NCBI GenBank assembly: GCA_025358085.1
Contig: JANYKT010000179.1
Location: 1-49,346 of the forward strand
From: Deltaproteobacteria bacterium
GTDB lineage: Bacteria; Myxococcota; Myxococcia; Myxococcales; 40CM-4-68-19
DNA length: 49,346 bases
Reading direction: 5' to 3'
Shown here: one piece after another, positions 8,281 through 18,211 of the stretch
How positions within the stretch are numbered: the stretch's first letter is position 1
How the letters are laid out: each line of letters starts with the position of its first letter
Notes under the pieces: model-generated
The model's input: only the letters and a program-made list of their open reading frames with translations
What the model was told of the DNA's origin: nothing
Databases searched by the model: none
Translations under genes and position numbers: made by a program

Positions 8281-9621
8281 ATGGCCGCTCGCGTGCTATT
8301 CGCCAAGAAGGTGTCCAGCGACCAACGAATCGCAGAACTGATTGCCACGCTCCCGCGCGACCCCGCCGTCGAGCGCTTCGTCGAGGTCTATGTCGAGGCG
8401 CGCCTCGAAGCCGAAGAGGCTTCCGAGCGCACCTTGCGCCTGCAGGCCGTGACCAGCGGGCTCGCCAGCGCGCTCGACCCGTCGCAGGTCGCCGCCGTGA
8501 TCCTCGGTGAAGGACTCAAAGCCATGGGCGCCGCGGGCGGGGGCGTGGCGGTCCTCCGCGACGGGGTCCTCAATGCCATTCAGACTGTCGGTTATGATCC
8601 GGTGGCCTCGACCCGCTATTTCAATGGCCTGCCTCTCGACATGAATGTTCCCATCGCCTGGGCCTGCAAGCACCAGGACCCAGTGTTGCTCGAAAGCGCG
8701 GGGCAGTGGTCGGCCCGCTTCTCCATTCCGCCCGCGGTCAGCGCAGGCCACAAGGCCTGGGCGGCTCTGCCGCTGATGCTTGACGGCGCCTGCATCGGAG
8801 GACTCGGCGCGAGCTTTGCCGAGGAAAAGCGCTTCACCGCGCGCGATCGCGAGTTTCTGCTGGGCCTCGCTTCCCAGTGCGCGCAGGCGCTGCACCGCGC
8901 GCAATTGTTTGCCGCCGAGCGCGCCGCCCGCGCCGCCGCGGAGGAAGCGGTCATCATGCGCGAGGATTTTTTGAGTATCGCCTCGCACGAGCTGCGGACG
9001 CCGCTCACGCCGCTCATGTTGCAGCTCGCGATCGTGCGCAAGGCGGTGGAAGGCACGGCGCTCGCGCCCAAGGTCGAGATGGCGCAGCGCCAGACCGAGC
9101 GGCTGGCGCGGTTGGTGAGCAATCTGCTCGATGTCGCGCGCATCGGCGCTGGCAAGCTGGAGATGAACAGGGAAAAACTCGACCTCGAGCCGCTGCTGAA
9201 CGCGGTGGTCGCCCGGCTCGAGGAGGAGGCGCGCAAACAGTGGTGCACGCTCGTCGTGCACGCGACGCCGATCGTCGGTCGCTTTGATGGCCTGCGCATC
9301 GGGCAATTGATTTTGAACCTGCTCAGCAATGCCATCAAGTACGGCGGCGGGCACCCGGTGGAAGTGCGGCTCCTGCAGCACGACGGGAGCGCGCGTCTCG
9401 AGGTGCGCGATCGAGGCATTGGCCTCGCCGCCGAGGCCCAGGCGCGCATCTTCCGGCGCTTCGAGCGCGCCGCCTCCCTGCGCCAGTTCGGCGGGCTCGG
9501 CCTGGGCCTTTACCTCTCTCAGCAAATCGCCGAGGCGCACGGCGGGACCATTGCTGTTGCGAGCGTGCCGGGGCAGGGCTCGCTATTCACTGTCGATCTG
9601 CCGCTCGACGCAAAAGCCTGA
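8281..9621 (+). CDS. GAF-domain sensor histidine kinase (soluble)
   Basis: Cytoplasmic two-component sensor, 446 aa, no transmembrane segments. Layout: N-terminal helical region (1-55), GAF sensor domain (about 55-205), coiled linker rich in Ala/Arg/Glu, HisKA with phospho-acceptor His in FLSIASHELRTPLTPLML (about 240), and HATPase_c with N box LLSNAIKYGGG, G1 VRDRGIGLA, F box IFRRFERA and G2 GGLGLGLYLSQQI. All catalytic boxes are present. No response regulator is adjacent, so it is an orphan kinase. The ATG follows ATTACCTATAA directly with no Shine-Dalgarno site, so the transcript may be leaderless. Confidence 0.92.
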   Translation: MAARVLFAKKVSSDQRIAELIATLPRDPAVERFVEVYVEARLEAEEASERTLRLQAVTSGLASALDPSQVAAVILGEGLKAMGAAGGGVAVLRDGVLNAIQTVGYDPVASTRYFNGLPLDMNVPIAWACKHQDPVLLESAGQWSARFSIPPAVSAGHKAWAALPLMLDGACIGGLGASFAEEKRFTARDREFLLGLASQCAQALHRAQLFAAERAARAAAEEAVIMREDFLSIASHELRTPLTPLMLQLAIVRKAVEGTALAPKVEMAQRQTERLARLVSNLLDVARIGAGKLEMNREKLDLEPLLNAVVARLEEEARKQWCTLVVHATPIVGRFDGLRIGQLILNLLSNAIKYGGGHPVEVRLLQHDGSARLEVRDRGIGLAAEAQARIFRRFERAASLRQFGGLGLGLYLSQQIAEAHGGTIAVASVPGQGSLFTVDLPLDAKA

Positions 9622-9693
9622 AGCCAGCGCGCGCGCGCGCGGCCCAGCTGCCGAGTCGGTCCGAAGAAACGCTGCGCACCGGCGCCTTCGCCA

Positions 9694-11073
9694 ATGCGCG
9701 GCGGCAAAGGCATTGCTGCGCGCCGAGGCAGACGACTTCTTCAGCGATGCCTTAAAGCTCGACGAGACCCGGCTGGGCGGCTGGTATCAAGTGATCATGC
9801 GGGCCTCGGGCGTGACCAACGCGCGTCTCGCCGACGATTACGCTGCGCAGGTCTATCGCGTCCTGCGCGACGGCGCGGTCAGCGTGACCGGGAGCGGCCC
9901 GGTGCGCCTCGTGCCGCAAGCCTTCCAGATCAACGGCGCGATCCGGGGCGACTCGAGCAGGACCTTGGCGGCGAGCACTGCCCGAACGGTGGCTGTGTCG
10001 CGTTCGTTCCCGCCGCGAGCTTGAAGTATACGGTCGGCCTGCCGATGACCACCATCGTCATTCACGATATGGAAGGCAGCTTTTCAGGGACCATCGGCTG
10101 GTTCCAGAACCCGTCATCGCAAGTGAGCGCGCATTACGACATCCGCTCGTCGGACGGGCAGGTGGCCCAGCAGGTGCGCGATGGCGACACCGCCTGGCAC
10201 GGCGGCAATTGGGACGTAAATCAGCACGCCATCGGTATCGAGCACGAGGGACACGCGCACACCGGATCGCAGTGGTACACGGAGGCAATGTACAAGTCCT
10301 CGGCGGCGCTGACGCGCTGGCTCTACGATACCTTCCATATCCCGCAGGACTGCACGCATATCATTGGTCACCAAGAGATCCCTGACCCGAATCACCCCGG
10401 CTGGTTCGGCGGCGCAGGCGGCCACCACGACCCCTGCGACAGCTGGGCCGGCAGCCCTACCTGGCACAACGTGAGCGCTTGCGAGTGGGACTGGAATCAT
10501 TACATGACGCTGGTGACCGGCGGCGGGCTTGCGGCAATTGGTACCCTGACCGGCTTTGTTGGCGACGCTTGCTGCGGGCTTGGCACAGGCTCGCGCAAGC
10601 CGCTGCCCTTTGCCACTGCGATGCTCGAGGGAACCACCTATTCCACCAATACTGACGCGAGCGGCACCTATAGCTTTACCATCGCGCCCGGCAGCTTTAA
10701 GCCGCAGACCGTCCACGTCAGCTACGCGCTTCCGCGGACGGGCAAGGGGGCAACGGTGACCAGCGCGATGGTCACCGTCTCGGGCGCTGCCGGGGTCAAG
10801 GGCCCGAAGTCGATATTGGTTGATCATGAATCGGTTGACTTCGATCCGGCGACCGGCGCCTTCTCGGTCCAGGTAATCTTGAAGCGGGGCGCCAATCGCA
10901 TCGTCATCGACGCCCTCCCGGCCGACGGGCAAATCCTGGAATCGATGGTCACCGTGACGTATGCCGACGCGTCAACTCCGTCTGCCATCTCGAAGACCGG
11001 CTGCGCCAGCGCGGGCCTCGCTGATCTGCTGGCTCTCGTGCCACTCGCCGCTTTCCTCCGCTGCCGCCGGTGA
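9694..11073 (+). CDS. Secreted N-acetylmuramoyl-L-alanine amidase (Amidase_2), N-terminus frameshifted
   Basis: Cuts the amide bond between MurNAc and the stem peptide. Amidase_2/PGRP core from about 10021: zinc His in IVIHDMEGSF, substrate strand SAHYDIRSSDG, GIEHEGHAH, second zinc His in IIGHQEIP and the HHDPCDSW...WDWNHYM end. Bacterial Ig-like or carboxypeptidase-regulatory-like segment follows (about 280-430), then a tail GCASAGLADLLALVPL ending RCRR, which looks like a MYXO-CTERM sorting signal. The N-terminal residues encoded before about 9955 in this frame look like noise; family-like sequence (WYQVIMRASGVTNARLADDY) sits in the +2 frame at about 9715-9955 instead. So the 5' part is broken by at least one indel and no secretion signal is visible. 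ATG 10045 is a possible internal start. Stop overlaps the next start as GTGA. Confidence 0.75.
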   Translation: MRGGKGIAARRGRRLLQRCLKARRDPAGRLVSSDHAGLGRDQRASRRRLRCAGLSRPARRRGQRDRERPGAPRAASLPDQRRDPGRLEQDLGGEHCPNGGCVAFVPAASLKYTVGLPMTTIVIHDMEGSFSGTIGWFQNPSSQVSAHYDIRSSDGQVAQQVRDGDTAWHGGNWDVNQHAIGIEHEGHAHTGSQWYTEAMYKSSAALTRWLYDTFHIPQDCTHIIGHQEIPDPNHPGWFGGAGGHHDPCDSWAGSPTWHNVSACEWDWNHYMTLVTGGGLAAIGTLTGFVGDACCGLGTGSRKPLPFATAMLEGTTYSTNTDASGTYSFTIAPGSFKPQTVHVSYALPRTGKGATVTSAMVTVSGAAGVKGPKSILVDHESVDFDPATGAFSVQVILKRGANRIVIDALPADGQILESMVTVTYADASTPSAISKTGCASAGLADLLALVPLAAFLRCRR

Positions 11074-11921
11074 GCGCTTTCGAGATCACGCACCGCACGC
11101 TGCAGACTGGCCAAGTGCGTCTGCACTGCGCTGAAGCCGGGCCGTCCAATGGTCCGGTGGTCTTGCTGCTGCATGGTTTCCCCGAGCACTGGGTGACCTG
11201 GCGCAAGCAAATTCCGGCGCTCGCCGAAGCGGGCTTTCACGTCGTCGCGCCAGACATGCGCGGCTACGGAAGCTCCGACCGGCCGGAGGGCGTCAGCGAA
11301 TACCGGATTGAAAAGCTTGCGGCCGATGTCGCGGGCTTGATTGACGCGCTCGGGGTCCGAAGTGCGCATGTGGTCGGCCACGATTGGGGCGGCGTGGTCG
11401 CCTGGCACTTTGCGATGTGGCATCCGGAGAGACTGCAAAAACTCGTGGTGCTGAATATGCCGCACCCGAAGCGTTTCAAGCGCGGCTTGCTAACGGTCAA
11501 GCAGCTACGAAAGAGTTGGTATGCGTTCTTCTTTCAGCTCCCGTTCCTGCCCGAGCAAGCTCTTTCGGTCAATGACTTCCGCCGGCTGCGCAATGTCTTT
11601 CGCTGGCAGCCGGTCGAGCCGTATCCGGCCGCCAGGGTCGAAGAAATCATCGCCGCTTTGAAGCAGCCCGGCGCCCTGACCGCTGCGCTCGATTTCTATC
11701 GCGCCGCCGCGCGACCGTTCGGACGGCGCAGCGAGCGCATCGAGAGACCTGCAATGGTCATCTGGGGCGAGCGCGACAAAGCTCTCGGCCGCGAGCTGGC
11801 TGCGCCCGACCCCCGGTGGGTCAAGGACGTCCGGCTCGAGCGCATCCCCGAGGCCACGCACTGGGTCCACTTTGATGCGCCCACCCGGGTCAATGCTTTG
11901 CTGCTCGATTTTCTCCGCTAG
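11070..11921 (+). CDS. Alpha/beta hydrolase, epoxide hydrolase-like
   Basis: Soluble 283-aa alpha/beta hydrolase. Oxyanion motif HGFPEHW (35-41), nucleophile elbow GHDWGG with Asp105 rather than Ser, acid in GERDKALG and catalytic His in ATHWVHFD near the C-terminus. Asp as nucleophile plus HGFPE is the pattern of epoxide hydrolases and haloalkane dehalogenases. The His of DHG-type dehalogenase motifs is absent, which favours epoxide hydrolase, but the lid tyrosines cannot be assigned with certainty. The GTG start overlaps the amidase TGA (GTGA), so translation is probably coupled and no separate Shine-Dalgarno site is needed. Confidence 0.88.
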   Translation: MSAFEITHRTLQTGQVRLHCAEAGPSNGPVVLLLHGFPEHWVTWRKQIPALAEAGFHVVAPDMRGYGSSDRPEGVSEYRIEKLAADVAGLIDALGVRSAHVVGHDWGGVVAWHFAMWHPERLQKLVVLNMPHPKRFKRGLLTVKQLRKSWYAFFFQLPFLPEQALSVNDFRRLRNVFRWQPVEPYPAARVEEIIAALKQPGALTAALDFYRAAARPFGRRSERIERPAMVIWGERDKALGRELAAPDPRWVKDVRLERIPEATHWVHFDAPTRVNALLLDFLR

Positions 11922-12064
11922 CGCGCGCGACTTCCGCACCGGCTCCGCCAGCCTTTTCGCGATGCTTGATTTCTGTCAATGCCGATCAAAGGCCCGATCA
12001 AAGGCCGCAGAGGCGTGACCACCCGCAAGCGCTCGGAGCCGCTGCACAAGCGGCTTCCGGACGG

Positions 12065-12760
12065 CGGGACTTTTCAATCACCAATCAGCCTCCGCCTGGC
12101 CCTGCCGCGGAGCATACGGTCCCCAGGTTCGTCGTGCACGTGGTCGTCGAGCGCCCCGAGTCAGTGATGAGCGGCCGCGTAACTACCCGAGCGGCAGGGC
12201 CAGCTCAAGTAGCGAAGGGAGCTGCAAGCGGATCCATCGAAAGACGCAATCGGGAGTCCGTGGCCGGCGATGCGCCGCGCCTGCGCGCCGCGTGCTGGGT
12301 CGAGCCGCGGCTGGTGGCGGAGATCCGCTTTACCGAATGGACGGCGAACGGAAAGCTGCGGCACCCGGCGTTCCAGGGATTGCGCGCGGACAAGGTCGCG
12401 CTCAGCAATCCCGGCCGCGTGCTTTACCCGAGGGACGGGCTCATCAAGCAGGATGTCGCCGACGGGCGGTCCCCCCTTCGCAGCGCCATCTGGTTGCCGA
12501 CCGGCCCGAAACGCTGCGCTGGCTCGGGCAGATGCCGGTGCTCGAACTGCACGCCTGACATTCCAGGATGGATTCATTGACCATGCCTGATTGGGTTCTC
12601 TTCGATCTGGACTCTGCAGACGGCGCTACGATTGAGCAATCGAGTGAAGTCGCGCAGCTTCTTCACGGCATGTGTGACCGCTTGAGCTTGCCCAGCGTGG
12701 TCAAGACTATGCCTGGCCGGCCGCGCAAAGTCGGCGATCGCTTCACTCCTGCGCTGGCGC
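12065..12760 (+). pseudogene. ligD: Decayed ligD (PE-ligase-polymerase), with deletions, frameshifts and a stop
   Basis: Pieces of an NHEJ ligase D remain in order. About 12065-12150: RDFSITNQPPPG...PRFVVH, the start of the 3'-phosphoesterase domain. About 12269-12400: WVEPRLVAEIRFTEWTANGK and LRHPAFQGLRADK, the very end of the ATP-dependent ligase OB fold. About 12405-12470: LSNPGRVLYPRDGLIKQDVA, the start of the polymerase/primase domain. About 12485-12555 in another frame: ADRPETLRWLGQMPVLELHA, then a stop. About 12586-12720: PDWVLFDLDSADGATIEQ...LHGMCDRLSLPSVVKT, the catalytic DLD region of the polymerase. Hundreds of codons between the pieces are gone (nearly all of PE and ligase), so it cannot work. 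The order PE-LIG-POL is that of Pseudomonas-type LigD. Confidence 0.82.
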
Positions 12761-12908
12761 AGGGCGTTCGGCTGCAGCGCCGCAAGAAGGAACAGGGACA
12801 CCCTGCGCATTTCCGGCCAAGGTCACGGCACAGGATCGTCTGCGCCATTGCTGATTCCCCAGGAAGCATACAATGGTCTAAGAAAACATCGATTCAAGGA
12901 GTGACGAG

Positions 12909-13817
12909 ATGCGCGGACTAGATGGACTTCTTCACCCCTGCACAGGCGAAGAGTTCCTGCGCGACAACTGGCCGGGGGTGCCTTACGCCGTTCACGGAGC
13001 AAAAGCTTCAGTGCGCGAATTGCTTGAGCTGCCGTTCCTCGCCTCACTGGACGCCCTGCTCGGCGCGTGGCCCACGCCGGTGCAGGCGCACTTGCCCGAT
13101 GCAGCCGACGAGTCGAGTTCGGTGGACGCGAGACCCTCCGACGCCCGCAAGCTGTTCCGCAATCATATGAGCCTGCTCTTCAATGATGCGCAAGACCTCT
13201 CACCCGTTCTGAAGAGTTGGCTCAACGCGGTGGGCACCGATCTTGGGCTCCCGGCGATGACCCACGCCCGCTGCATGGTGTACGCAACTCCGGACGGCCG
13301 GGGCACGGCCGCACACTTCGACCAGAACGTGAACTTCGTCCTGCAGCTTCACGGCACCAAGAGATGGCGGCTGGCCGCCAACGAACACGTACAGAACCCC
13401 ACGCAGCGGCACGCGATTGGCCAGCCGCTCGATGCGGAACTCGCTTCCTGTCTGACCGCCGGATTGCCGGATCGAATGCCGGCTGCAAGCATCGAAATCG
13501 AATTGAATCCAGGCTCGGTGCTGTTTGTTCCGCGAGGATTCTGGCACAGCACCGAAGCCTCGGGCGAAGCTCTCGCACTCAATTTCACCTTCAATCAACC
13601 AACCTGGATTGATCTTCTGGGTGCGGCATTGCGCAGCCGCCTGGCGCTCTCTCCCGAGTGGCGCGAACTGGCCGACGGCGTCTCGGCTCGCTCGCCCGAA
13701 CGTCGGGCCTTGGCCGCGAGCCGTTTTGATCAACTGCTGCAGGAGCTCACGTATGATCTCCCGAACTGGCGGGCGGAAGACATCCTTGCCGCCACGGAAG
13801 GAGATATTCTTTCTTAG
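12909..13817 (+). CDS. JmjC-like cupin (cupin_4 / ribosomal oxygenase type)
   Basis: Probable Fe(II)/2-oxoglutarate oxygenase of the cupin_4 (RoxA/YcfD-like) group, 302 aa. The HxD metal motif is in AAHFDQNVNFVLQLHGTKRW (His136, Asp138) and the distal His in FVPRGFWHSTEA (His213). Strand RWRLAAN follows the first motif as in ribosomal oxygenases, which hydroxylate ribosomal proteins; the actual target here is unknown. Start ATG 12909 has AAGGAG 9 nt upstream. It is a complete gene directly after the ligD ruin, with no operon partner. Confidence 0.82.
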   Translation: MRGLDGLLHPCTGEEFLRDNWPGVPYAVHGAKASVRELLELPFLASLDALLGAWPTPVQAHLPDAADESSSVDARPSDARKLFRNHMSLLFNDAQDLSPVLKSWLNAVGTDLGLPAMTHARCMVYATPDGRGTAAHFDQNVNFVLQLHGTKRWRLAANEHVQNPTQRHAIGQPLDAELASCLTAGLPDRMPAASIEIELNPGSVLFVPRGFWHSTEASGEALALNFTFNQPTWIDLLGAALRSRLALSPEWRELADGVSARSPERRALAASRFDQLLQELTYDLPNWRAEDILAATEGDILS

Positions 13818-13940
13818 GAGCTGGACTTCAATCACGCGGTCACTGGCCCCATGACTCCTCGGGGAACCACGCCAAATGACCACGTTGGTTTGGATCCAGC
13901 CCATTACTGCTCCGCGACACCCAGAGCAGCTTGGTGTGGG

Positions 13941-13960
13941 GACTCGTCCCGGGACGAGTC
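13941..13960. repeat. 20 bp perfect palindrome, copy A
   Basis: GACTCGTCCCGGGACGAGTC, every base paired. The same sequence with one symmetric pair changed occurs at 33415-33434. It lies in the 501 bp gene-free stretch 13818-14318, which otherwise holds the inverted repeats described at 14014-14101 and 14226-14262 and no convincing gene. Confidence 0.8.
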
Positions 13961-14013
13961 GAGTCCGCCGACCAGTGCGCTTGTGTGCATGGGCGCGTGT
14001 CGGTAAGGCAAAA

Positions 14014-14101
14014 CTTGAACCTTTCCGGTGAGCGGCGCGATGACGCGGCGGCAATCGTCCGGCCGCCGCAACGGACCAGACAAGGCTTATCGAGGTTCAA
14101 G
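14014..14101. repeat. 9 bp inverted repeat flanking a GC-rich hairpin; possible structured RNA
   Basis: CTTGAACCT at 14014-14022 and AGGTTCAAG at 14093-14101 are perfect complements. Between them GCGGCGG and CCGCCGC (about 14046-14080) can form an inner stem. The two nested stems could fold as one RNA of about 90 nt. No tRNA features (no T-loop with acceptor pairing, no CCA) were found. Confidence 0.4.
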
Positions 14102-14225
14102 AAAAATGAGCCTCAGTTGTGAGCATCGGGAGCCAAAGCAACCGCTGTGGGCCGCGCTGGTGCGGCCCGGCGTCGGCGCTCGGCGGGGGTTCGGCGATCG
14201 TCTCCCCGCGTGATTGATCTGCGGA

Positions 14226-14262
14226 CGAACTTGTTCGACTTGGTTTGGGGGAAAAGTTCCCC
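14226..14262. promoter_or_regulatory. Two short inverted repeats upstream of the aminotransferase gene
   Basis: CGAAC-TT-GTTCG (14226-14237) and GGGGAA-AAG-TTCCCC (14248-14262) lie 55-95 bp before GTG 14319. A -10-like TACTCT at 14307-14312 ends 6 nt before that start. The repeats sit where repressor or activator sites would be. No regulator gene is adjacent. Confidence 0.35.
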
Positions 14263-14318
14263 GGCCGTACTTCGCAGGAAGATCGCGCCCTTCTTCCCCT
14301 TTAAGCTACTCTCCGCGC

Positions 14319-15584
<1,266 letters not shown>

Positions 15585-15643
15585 CCACTTTTACATCGTG
15601 CAGCGCCGCCGGACCATCCATACGTTCCGGGGCGGAGGTGTAC

Positions 15644-18163
15644 ATGCGCTTTGTCCGATGGTTTGCCGAGGTGGGACTCGACGATGTGGCCCTGGTGGGC
15701 GGCAAGGTCTCTTCGCTCGGCGAGATGATCCGCGAGCTCGCTCCGCTGGGCATCAAGGTCCCCGACGGGTTCGCCGTCACCTCCGAAGCGTACCGTCACT
15801 TCATCACTGCCTCCGGTTTCGACGAGCGCATCCGCGGGCTGCTCGAGGGCATCCGCCCCGGGGACGTGCAGGGCCTGGTCGAGAGCAGCGCGAAGATCCG
15901 CGAGCTGATCGTCTCGGGTACATTGCCGAAGGAGATCTCCGAGGAAGCCGTTGCTGCGTATGAGGCGCTCTCGGCACGGTACGGCAGTGCCAACACCGAC
16001 GTCGCGGTGCGGTCCTCGGCGACCGCCGAAGACCTGCCCGGCGCGAGCTTTGCCGGCCAGCAGGATACCTATCTCAATATCTCGGGACCCGAGGCCCTGC
16101 TCGACGCCATTCGCCGCTGCTTCGCCAGTCTCTTTACCGCGCGCGCCATCAGCTACCGCGATGACATGGGCTTCGACCACCTGGAGGTCGCGCTTTGCGT
16201 CGCCGTCCAGAAGATGGTGCGCTCGGATCTGGCCTCCTCGGGAGTGCTCTTCACCCTCGATACCGAGAGCGGCCACCGCGGCGTCGTATTGATTACGTCC
16301 TCCTATGGTCTGGGCGAGGCCATCGTGCAGGGCCAGGTGGTCCCCGACCAGTACTACGTGCACAAGCCGACGCTGGCGAAAGGGTTCAAGTCGCTGGTCT
16401 GGAAGACCATCGGCAGCAAGGAACGCCGCATGGTCTATGCGCCGGGCGGCATTGCCATGGAGCCCGTACCGACCGAGCTGCGCGGCAAGAGCTCGCTCAC
16501 CGACGACGAGGTTCTCCAGCTCGCGCGCTGGGCGGTCCGCATCGAAGAGCATTACTCGCAGAAGCGCGGCACCGACTCGCCCATGGATATCGAATGGGGC
16601 AAGGACGGAGAGACCGGCGAGCTGTTCGTCCTGCAGGCCCGGCCGGAGACGATTCATTCCAATCGCAAAGGCGCTTCGCTGCGTTTCTACAAGCTGATTG
16701 GAAAGGGCGAGCTGTTGGCGCAGGGGCTGGCGGTGGGCGAGGGAATCGCGACTGGCCTTTCGCGCGTCATCCGCAGTGCAAAAGACTTCGACCAATTCCA
16801 GCGCGGCGAGATCCTGATCACCGAGAGCACCGACCCCGACTGGGAGCCCGTGATGAAGATGGCCGCCGGTATCGTCACCGAGCGCGGCGGGCGGACTTCC
16901 CATGCGGCCATCGTCGCTCGCGAGCTGGGCATCCCGGCCGTGCTGGGAACCGCGTCGGCCACCGCGACCGTTCCATCGGGCGAGCCCATTACGCTGTCCT
17001 GCGCCGAAGGCGAGCAGGGCAAAATCTACCGAGGCACGCTCGAATACGAGGTGGAGGAGATCGACCCCTCGCAGTTCGCACGGCCACGCACGCAGATGAT
17101 GCTGAATGTCGGCAATCCCGAGCAGGCATTCCACACTGCCATGCTACCCAACGACGGCGTCGGGCTGGCGCGCATGGAGTTCATCTTCGCCTCCTGGGTG
17201 AAGGTCCATCCGCTGGCATTGACTCGTTACCAGACGCTGCCCGCGGAGGTCCGCGCCGAGGTGGACAGAGTCACCGCGGGATATGAGGTCAAGACCGACT
17301 ACTTCGTCGATCGCCTGGCCCAGGGAATCGCCACCATCGCCGCGGCCTTCTATCCCAAGCCGGTGATCCTGCGACTCTCCGATTTCAAGTCCAATGAATA
17401 CGCCACACTGCTCGGCGGCAGGCAATTCGAGCCCTCCGAGGAGAACCCGATGCTGGGCTGGCGCGGCGCCTCGCGCTATTACCATCCGGAATACAAAGAA
17501 GGCTTTATGCTCGAGGTTGCGGCGGTGCGCCGCGTGCGCGAGCAGTTCGGCTTGACCAATCTCAAGATCATGGTGCCCTTCTGCCGAACGCCCGAAGAGG
17601 GGCAGCGCGTGCTCGCGGTGCTTCGCGAGGGGGGCCTGGTGCAGGGCCAGAACGGCCTTGAGGTCTACGTCATGGCCGAGCTGCCCTCAAATGTAATTCT
17701 CGCCGATCAATACGCAGCCATATTCGACGGCTTCTCCATCGGATCGAATGACCTGACGCAATTGGTGCTGGGCGTCGATCGCGACAGCGCGCTGGTGACG
17801 CCGCTCTTCGATGAGCGCAATCCCGCGGTTCTTCAGGCCTGCGCGATGATCATCGCGGCGGCGAAACGCGCGGGGAAGAAGGTCGGCATTTGCGGCCAGG
17901 CGCCCAGCGACTTCCCGGAGTTTGCCGCCTTCCTGGTCGAGCAGGGCATTGATTCAATCAGCTTGCTTCCGGACGCGCTGATGAAGGCAAGCGAGCGCAT
18001 CGCGCAGGCGGAGGAGGCGCCGAAGGCCTCGCTCAAGCGCCGCCGTCTGACCGACTTGAGCATTCCGGGAGCGTCGATGGTGGAAGAGCAAGTCGTGGCG
18101 AAACCCATCTCCGCCTGGGCCGATAGCGAGCCGACGTTCCCGGGGAGCAAATCAAAAGCCTAG
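15644..18163 (+). CDS. ppsA: Phosphoenolpyruvate synthase
   Basis: Makes PEP from pyruvate and ATP (giving AMP and phosphate), the entry step of gluconeogenesis. 839 aa. Domains: ATP-binding PPDK_N domain (about 8-345; GGKVSSLGEM, VRSSATAEDLPGASFAGQQDT), mobile phospho-His domain with GGRTSHAAIVAREL (His420, matching His421 of the E. coli enzyme), and the C-terminal TIM barrel with LRLSDFKSNEY, FSIGSNDLTQ and GICGQAPSD holding the catalytic Cys. The tail after about 790 is a little longer than usual. ATG 15644 is preferred to the upstream GTG 15638 because GGAGG ends 5 nt before the ATG. Probably co-transcribed with the aminotransferase. Confidence 0.95.
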   Translation: MRFVRWFAEVGLDDVALVGGKVSSLGEMIRELAPLGIKVPDGFAVTSEAYRHFITASGFDERIRGLLEGIRPGDVQGLVESSAKIRELIVSGTLPKEISEEAVAAYEALSARYGSANTDVAVRSSATAEDLPGASFAGQQDTYLNISGPEALLDAIRRCFASLFTARAISYRDDMGFDHLEVALCVAVQKMVRSDLASSGVLFTLDTESGHRGVVLITSSYGLGEAIVQGQVVPDQYYVHKPTLAKGFKSLVWKTIGSKERRMVYAPGGIAMEPVPTELRGKSSLTDDEVLQLARWAVRIEEHYSQKRGTDSPMDIEWGKDGETGELFVLQARPETIHSNRKGASLRFYKLIGKGELLAQGLAVGEGIATGLSRVIRSAKDFDQFQRGEILITESTDPDWEPVMKMAAGIVTERGGRTSHAAIVARELGIPAVLGTASATATVPSGEPITLSCAEGEQGKIYRGTLEYEVEEIDPSQFARPRTQMMLNVGNPEQAFHTAMLPNDGVGLARMEFIFASWVKVHPLALTRYQTLPAEVRAEVDRVTAGYEVKTDYFVDRLAQGIATIAAAFYPKPVILRLSDFKSNEYATLLGGRQFEPSEENPMLGWRGASRYYHPEYKEGFMLEVAAVRRVREQFGLTNLKIMVPFCRTPEEGQRVLAVLREGGLVQGQNGLEVYVMAELPSNVILADQYAAIFDGFSIGSNDLTQLVLGVDRDSALVTPLFDERNPAVLQACAMIIAAAKRAGKKVGICGQAPSDFPEFAAFLVEQGIDSISLLPDALMKASERIAQAEEAPKASLKRRRLTDLSIPGASMVEEQVVAKPISAWADSEPTFPGSKSKA

Positions 18164-18211
18164 ACAAGGCCCAATGCCACACAGTTGAAGCCTTTCACCT
18201 GGGCAACGAAC

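Noticed and set aside
13941-13960. Palindrome as an ordinary terminator
   Set aside because: No T-run, centre without loop (fully symmetric DNA), and 124 bp away from the preceding stop codon; copy B is inside a pseudogene.
14090-14110. GGTTCAAG as the T-arm of a tRNA
   Set aside because: No matching acceptor, D or anticodon stems around it on either strand.
13840-14122. Small open frames on both strands between the cupin and aminotransferase genes
   Set aside because: They overlap each other and the palindromes, lack ribosome sites, and show no family resemblance.
14226-14237. CGAACTTGTTCG as a LexA (SOS) box
   Set aside because: Gram-positive-type boxes have a 4 nt centre, here it is 2 nt; no SOS gene follows, and dinB has no such site.
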